DNA of 64,000 nt, taken from Cacconaster sp045641345. GTDB lineage: Bacteria; Bacteroidota; Bacteroidia; Bacteroidales; UBA932. Shown in pieces: positions 61,704 through 64,000 of the stretch. The position numbers and the translations under genes are program-made. The stretch's first letter is position 1, and the number at the start of each line of letters is the position of its first letter. The stretch covers positions 1 through 64,000 of the forward strand of contig JAZUGR010000031.1 of the NCBI GenBank assembly GCA_045641345.1, in the 5' to 3' direction. The notes beneath the pieces are model-generated. The model had not been told where the DNA came from. It ran no database searches and was given only the letters and a program-made list of their open reading frames with translations.

Positions 61704-63038
61704 ATGGGGTACTTGAAACATAGCTTTCTTACAGCGGCTCTGATTGCCTTCTTTTCCGTCGCGTCGATGGCTCAGGATCATTCCGGGGCCAATACGGGGT
61801 TCACTCCGTATTCGATGTTCGGACTCGGGCAGCTGGCTCCCCAGGGCACGAGTTACAACCACGTCAAGGGCGGCATCGGAATAGGCGACCGCAACGTCAG
61901 GTTTATAAATCTCATCAATCCGGCAGCGGTCACAGCGAGGGAATCAAAATCGTTCATGATGGATTTCGGCATGCGCGGAAACTGTATGCTCCTTGAGGCG
62001 AATGCCTCCTCTGCGGCATTCGCACAGGGAGACGACAGGCTGAAGTCGGCTAACAATACCTTCAACATGAACCACATAGTGATGTCGTTCCCGATTACCA
62101 ACACATCGGCGTTCAAGGTGGGGATAATGCCTTACAGCAGCACCGGATATTATTTTACTGCCGAAGAGACTTCAGACGACCTCACGTCCAGCATTGGCGA
62201 CATCCGTTATACCCGCTTTGGTTCGGGAGGTATATACCAGGTCTTCCTCGGGGCCGGGATAACGTTTTTCAAAAGGTTCAGCGTGGGCATAGACGGCTAC
62301 TACTATTTCGGCAACATAAATCACGCCACCAACGCCGACTTCCGCAATACCGGCTCCACCTACCGCGCCATAAGCACAGGCTGGTATTATTCGATGAGCG
62401 GTTTCGGCGGCAAGGTCGGCCTGCAGTATGAACAGCCCCTGAAATCGGGCAGGAGCCTGACAGTGGGAGCGACGTTCCTGATCCCCACGAGGCTCGGCGG
62501 CGAAGTGACCCGCTATTCTTTCGGAGAGCTCTCCTCTTCCACCGATACGGTCCATTACAAAACGACGGAGTTCAGGGGATATGACATCCCGTTGGAGTGG
62601 GGGGTCGGCGTCACATACAAGTCGAACGACAAATTGACGGTGGGATTCGACTACAAGCAGCAGAAATGGAGCCATACGGCGTTCCTTCCCACCCCGGGTG
62701 TGGATTTCTCTCCCGCCGATATGCGGTCGTTCCGTCTGGGAGCGGAGTGGACCCCGAGCAGATATGACGTGCGGCACTATATGAAAACGCTCACATACCA
62801 CGCCGGTGCGTATTACGAAAATTCATATATTTCGCTCAATTCCCATCAAATCAATTCGATGGGATTCACACTCGGCGTAACTTTCCCGATATTCAGATAT
62901 TACAACTCGATAACCTTCGGAGTCGATCTGGGCCAGAACGGAACGCTGACGGACAGCCTGATAAGGGAGCGGTATATCAAGTTCACCCTGTCGTTCAGTT
63001 TCCACGACATCTGGTTCATCAAGCAATTGTATGAATAA
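61704..63038 (+). CDS. exported outer-membrane barrel protein (FadL/OmpP1-like)
   Basis: The 444-residue protein has a signal peptide (MGYLKHSFLTAALIAFFSVASMAQ), a Bacteroidota N-terminus (FTPYSMFGLGQL), and alternating beta strands rich in aromatic residues that end in Tyr-Glu. It resembles the FadL-like/PorV-type barrels found in this phylum. It may transport hydrophobic molecules or serve as a secretion or attachment factor; function is not fixed. It follows mfd by 51 bases and the next gene (TPR protein) by a further 51 bases. Confidence 0.75.
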   Translation: MGYLKHSFLTAALIAFFSVASMAQDHSGANTGFTPYSMFGLGQLAPQGTSYNHVKGGIGIGDRNVRFINLINPAAVTARESKSFMMDFGMRGNCMLLEANASSAAFAQGDDRLKSANNTFNMNHIVMSFPITNTSAFKVGIMPYSSTGYYFTAEETSDDLTSSIGDIRYTRFGSGGIYQVFLGAGITFFKRFSVGIDGYYYFGNINHATNADFRNTGSTYRAISTGWYYSMSGFGGKVGLQYEQPLKSGRSLTVGATFLIPTRLGGEVTRYSFGELSSSTDTVHYKTTEFRGYDIPLEWGVGVTYKSNDKLTVGFDYKQQKWSHTAFLPTPGVDFSPADMRSFRLGAEWTPSRYDVRHYMKTLTYHAGAYYENSYISLNSHQINSMGFTLGVTFPIFRYYNSITFGVDLGQNGTLTDSLIRERYIKFTLSFSFHDIWFIKQLYE

Positions 63039-63045
63039 AAATGAT

Positions 63046-63053
63046 TAGTTTTG
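63046..63053 (+). promoter_or_regulatory. -7 box of the TPR protein gene
   Basis: TAGTTTTG lies 37 bases before the start at 63090. Confidence 0.45.
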
Positions 63054-63089
63054 CACGATTTTTGAAGAGAACAAAATAAACCAACAGTG

Positions 63090-64000
63090 ATGAAGAAGTT
63101 AGCATTAGTTATTCTCGCAACGGTTCTGGGCGTTTCTGCATCAGCTCAGGGCAAGTATGGCAAGGACAGCGCGGAATGCATCAAGTACCTTTCCTATTAT
63201 TCGGAATATGTAAAGCAGAACAATCTTGTCGAGGCTGCGCCTTTCTGGAGAACGGCGATGTCGCTCTGCCCTCCCACGGCGAATCAGAACCTCCTCATCA
63301 ACGGACAGAAAATCCTGCGTCGCGAAGTTGTCAACGAAAAGGACCCATCGCGTCGCCAGCAGCTTATAGATTCCCTGTTGTGGCTCAACGATATCCGCGC
63401 CGAGTACTATCCGAAGTATTTCAACAAGGCGCTTGACAACAAGGCGATAGATATCATAAACTTCTACAAGGGTGACAAGCAGGCCGGATACGGGATGCTC
63501 GACGGGATTGTCAGCAAGATCGGCGGTGATTGCTCCCCCGCAGTCTATGTCAACTACCTCCAATATGCGGTTGACCTCTACAAGGAGCAGAAAATGTCGG
63601 CCGATGACGTACTGGCATGCTATACCCGCATAGCCGGATACCTCGACGGCAGCAAGCGTGCCGACGTGGCATCGGCCAGGAGCGGCGTGGAGCAGGTGTT
63701 CATCGACAGCGGCGTGGCTTCGTGCGACAATCTGGTGGCGCTCTACACCCCCCGCTACGAATCCGCGGCCTCCGACAAGGCTCTCCTTACCAATATGGTG
63801 ACGATGCTTTCCAAATCAGAGTGTTTCGATACCGAAATATATCTCAAGGCCGTCGAGTCGCTTTATGCCGTTGACCCTTCGGCAAAGTCGGCATATTTCC
63901 TGTACAAGCTCTATTCGTCGCGCGACAAGAACGAATCGGCCGCAAAGGCCCTTTCGGAGGCCATAGGAATGCTCGACAGAACAAAGGCCGAGGATATCGC
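63090..64000 (+). CDS. exported TPR-like protein (partial, cut by window end)
   Basis: An open frame starts at the ATG at 63090 and runs without a stop to the window edge (303 codons and two bases). It begins with a signal peptide (MKKLALVILATVLGVSASAQ) and continues with helical repeats such as KYGKDSAECIKYLSYYSEYV, resembling tetratricopeptide-like proteins of Bacteroidota. The reading frame is complete from the start codon, but the protein is truncated here. It is probably a periplasmic scaffold or secretion-associated protein; no reaction is inferred. Confidence 0.75.
   Translation, partial: MKKLALVILATVLGVSASAQGKYGKDSAECIKYLSYYSEYVKQNNLVEAAPFWRTAMSLCPPTANQNLLINGQKILRREVVNEKDPSRRQQLIDSLLWLNDIRAEYYPKYFNKALDNKAIDIINFYKGDKQAGYGMLDGIVSKIGGDCSPAVYVNYLQYAVDLYKEQKMSADDVLACYTRIAGYLDGSKRADVASARSGVEQVFIDSGVASCDNLVALYTPRYESAASDKALLTNMVTMLSKSECFDTEIYLKAVESLYAVDPSAKSAYFLYKLYSSRDKNESAAKALSEAIGMLDRTKAEDI

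Noticed and set aside
1..64000. CRISPR arrays, insertion sequences, prophage
   Set aside because: No spaced direct repeats, transposase, integrase or phage structural genes were recognised on either strand.

Overview
The window looks like a chromosomal segment of a Bacteroidota bacterium, most likely of the order Bacteroidales. Three things support this. Many genes are preceded by the Bacteroidota sigma-factor -7 box TANNTTTG, in several cases with a TTTG element 19-20 bases upstream. Shine-Dalgarno sequences are mostly absent. The gene content is typical: exported lipoproteins, a fimbrillin-like domain, C10 peptidase, a TonB of Bacteroidota type, and the sigma-54 regulator / lptE / secG block. 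Base composition is roughly 50-60 % GC except for a clear AT-rich valley at about 54.6-57.5 kb. I see no tRNA, rRNA, CRISPR array, transposase or prophage gene. No gene-free stretch exceeds about 200 bases.

Layout. 0-4 kb: rpsL, an exported CarboxypepD_reg-like protein, a MATE transporter and rsgA, all on the minus strand. 4.1-6.3 kb: a trans-polyprenyl diphosphate synthase and a U32 peptidase-family RNA-hydroxylation protein. 6.3-10.2 kb: a minus-strand run of an S41 protease, a small lipoprotein and a C10 (streptopain-like) protease. 10.3-20.7 kb: rdgB-recO, then gpmI-dnaE, then two exported lipoprotein hydrolases (type B carboxylesterase and YtcJ-like amidohydrolase). 20.8-29.1 kb: rnr, a 127-base inverted-repeat element, a radical SAM gene, nrdD-nrdG, and the sigma-54 regulator-lptE-TPR-secG operon. 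29.2-36.1 kb: an OmpA-like/TPR lipoprotein, lepA, a split transketolase, then an ECF sigma factor followed by a single-pass membrane protein and a Spy/CpxP-like protein.

36.1-44.3 kb is the most unusual part. It holds two paralogous exported proteins with a class I glutamine-amidotransferase-like fold signature (Cys...His-Pro-Glu) and a C-terminal PPC-like domain; one of them is also fused to a fimbrillin-like lipoprotein domain. They alternate with two exported serine beta-lactamase-fold hydrolases and an exported N-acyl-D-amino-acid deacylase. I suggest, as inference only, a periplasmic or surface system for breaking down D-amino-acid-containing or blocked peptides.

44.3-50.7 kb: glyS, a MIP18-family protein, sufE and sufS on the minus strand, then ruvA, gcvH and an acyl-CoA ligase. 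50.7-57.4 kb: two exact parS (ParB-binding) sites, one between convergent genes and one inside mnmG, then ybeY, tonB, an exported P1/DmpA peptidase, hflX and an alpha/beta hydrolase. The AT-rich valley and degenerate DnaA-box-like words lie 5-6 kb from the parS sites, so the replication origin may be close. 57.4-64 kb: ruvB-mfd, a FadL-like outer-membrane barrel protein and the start of a TPR protein cut by the window edge.

All functional calls rest on motif and family recognition by eye; no database search was run.
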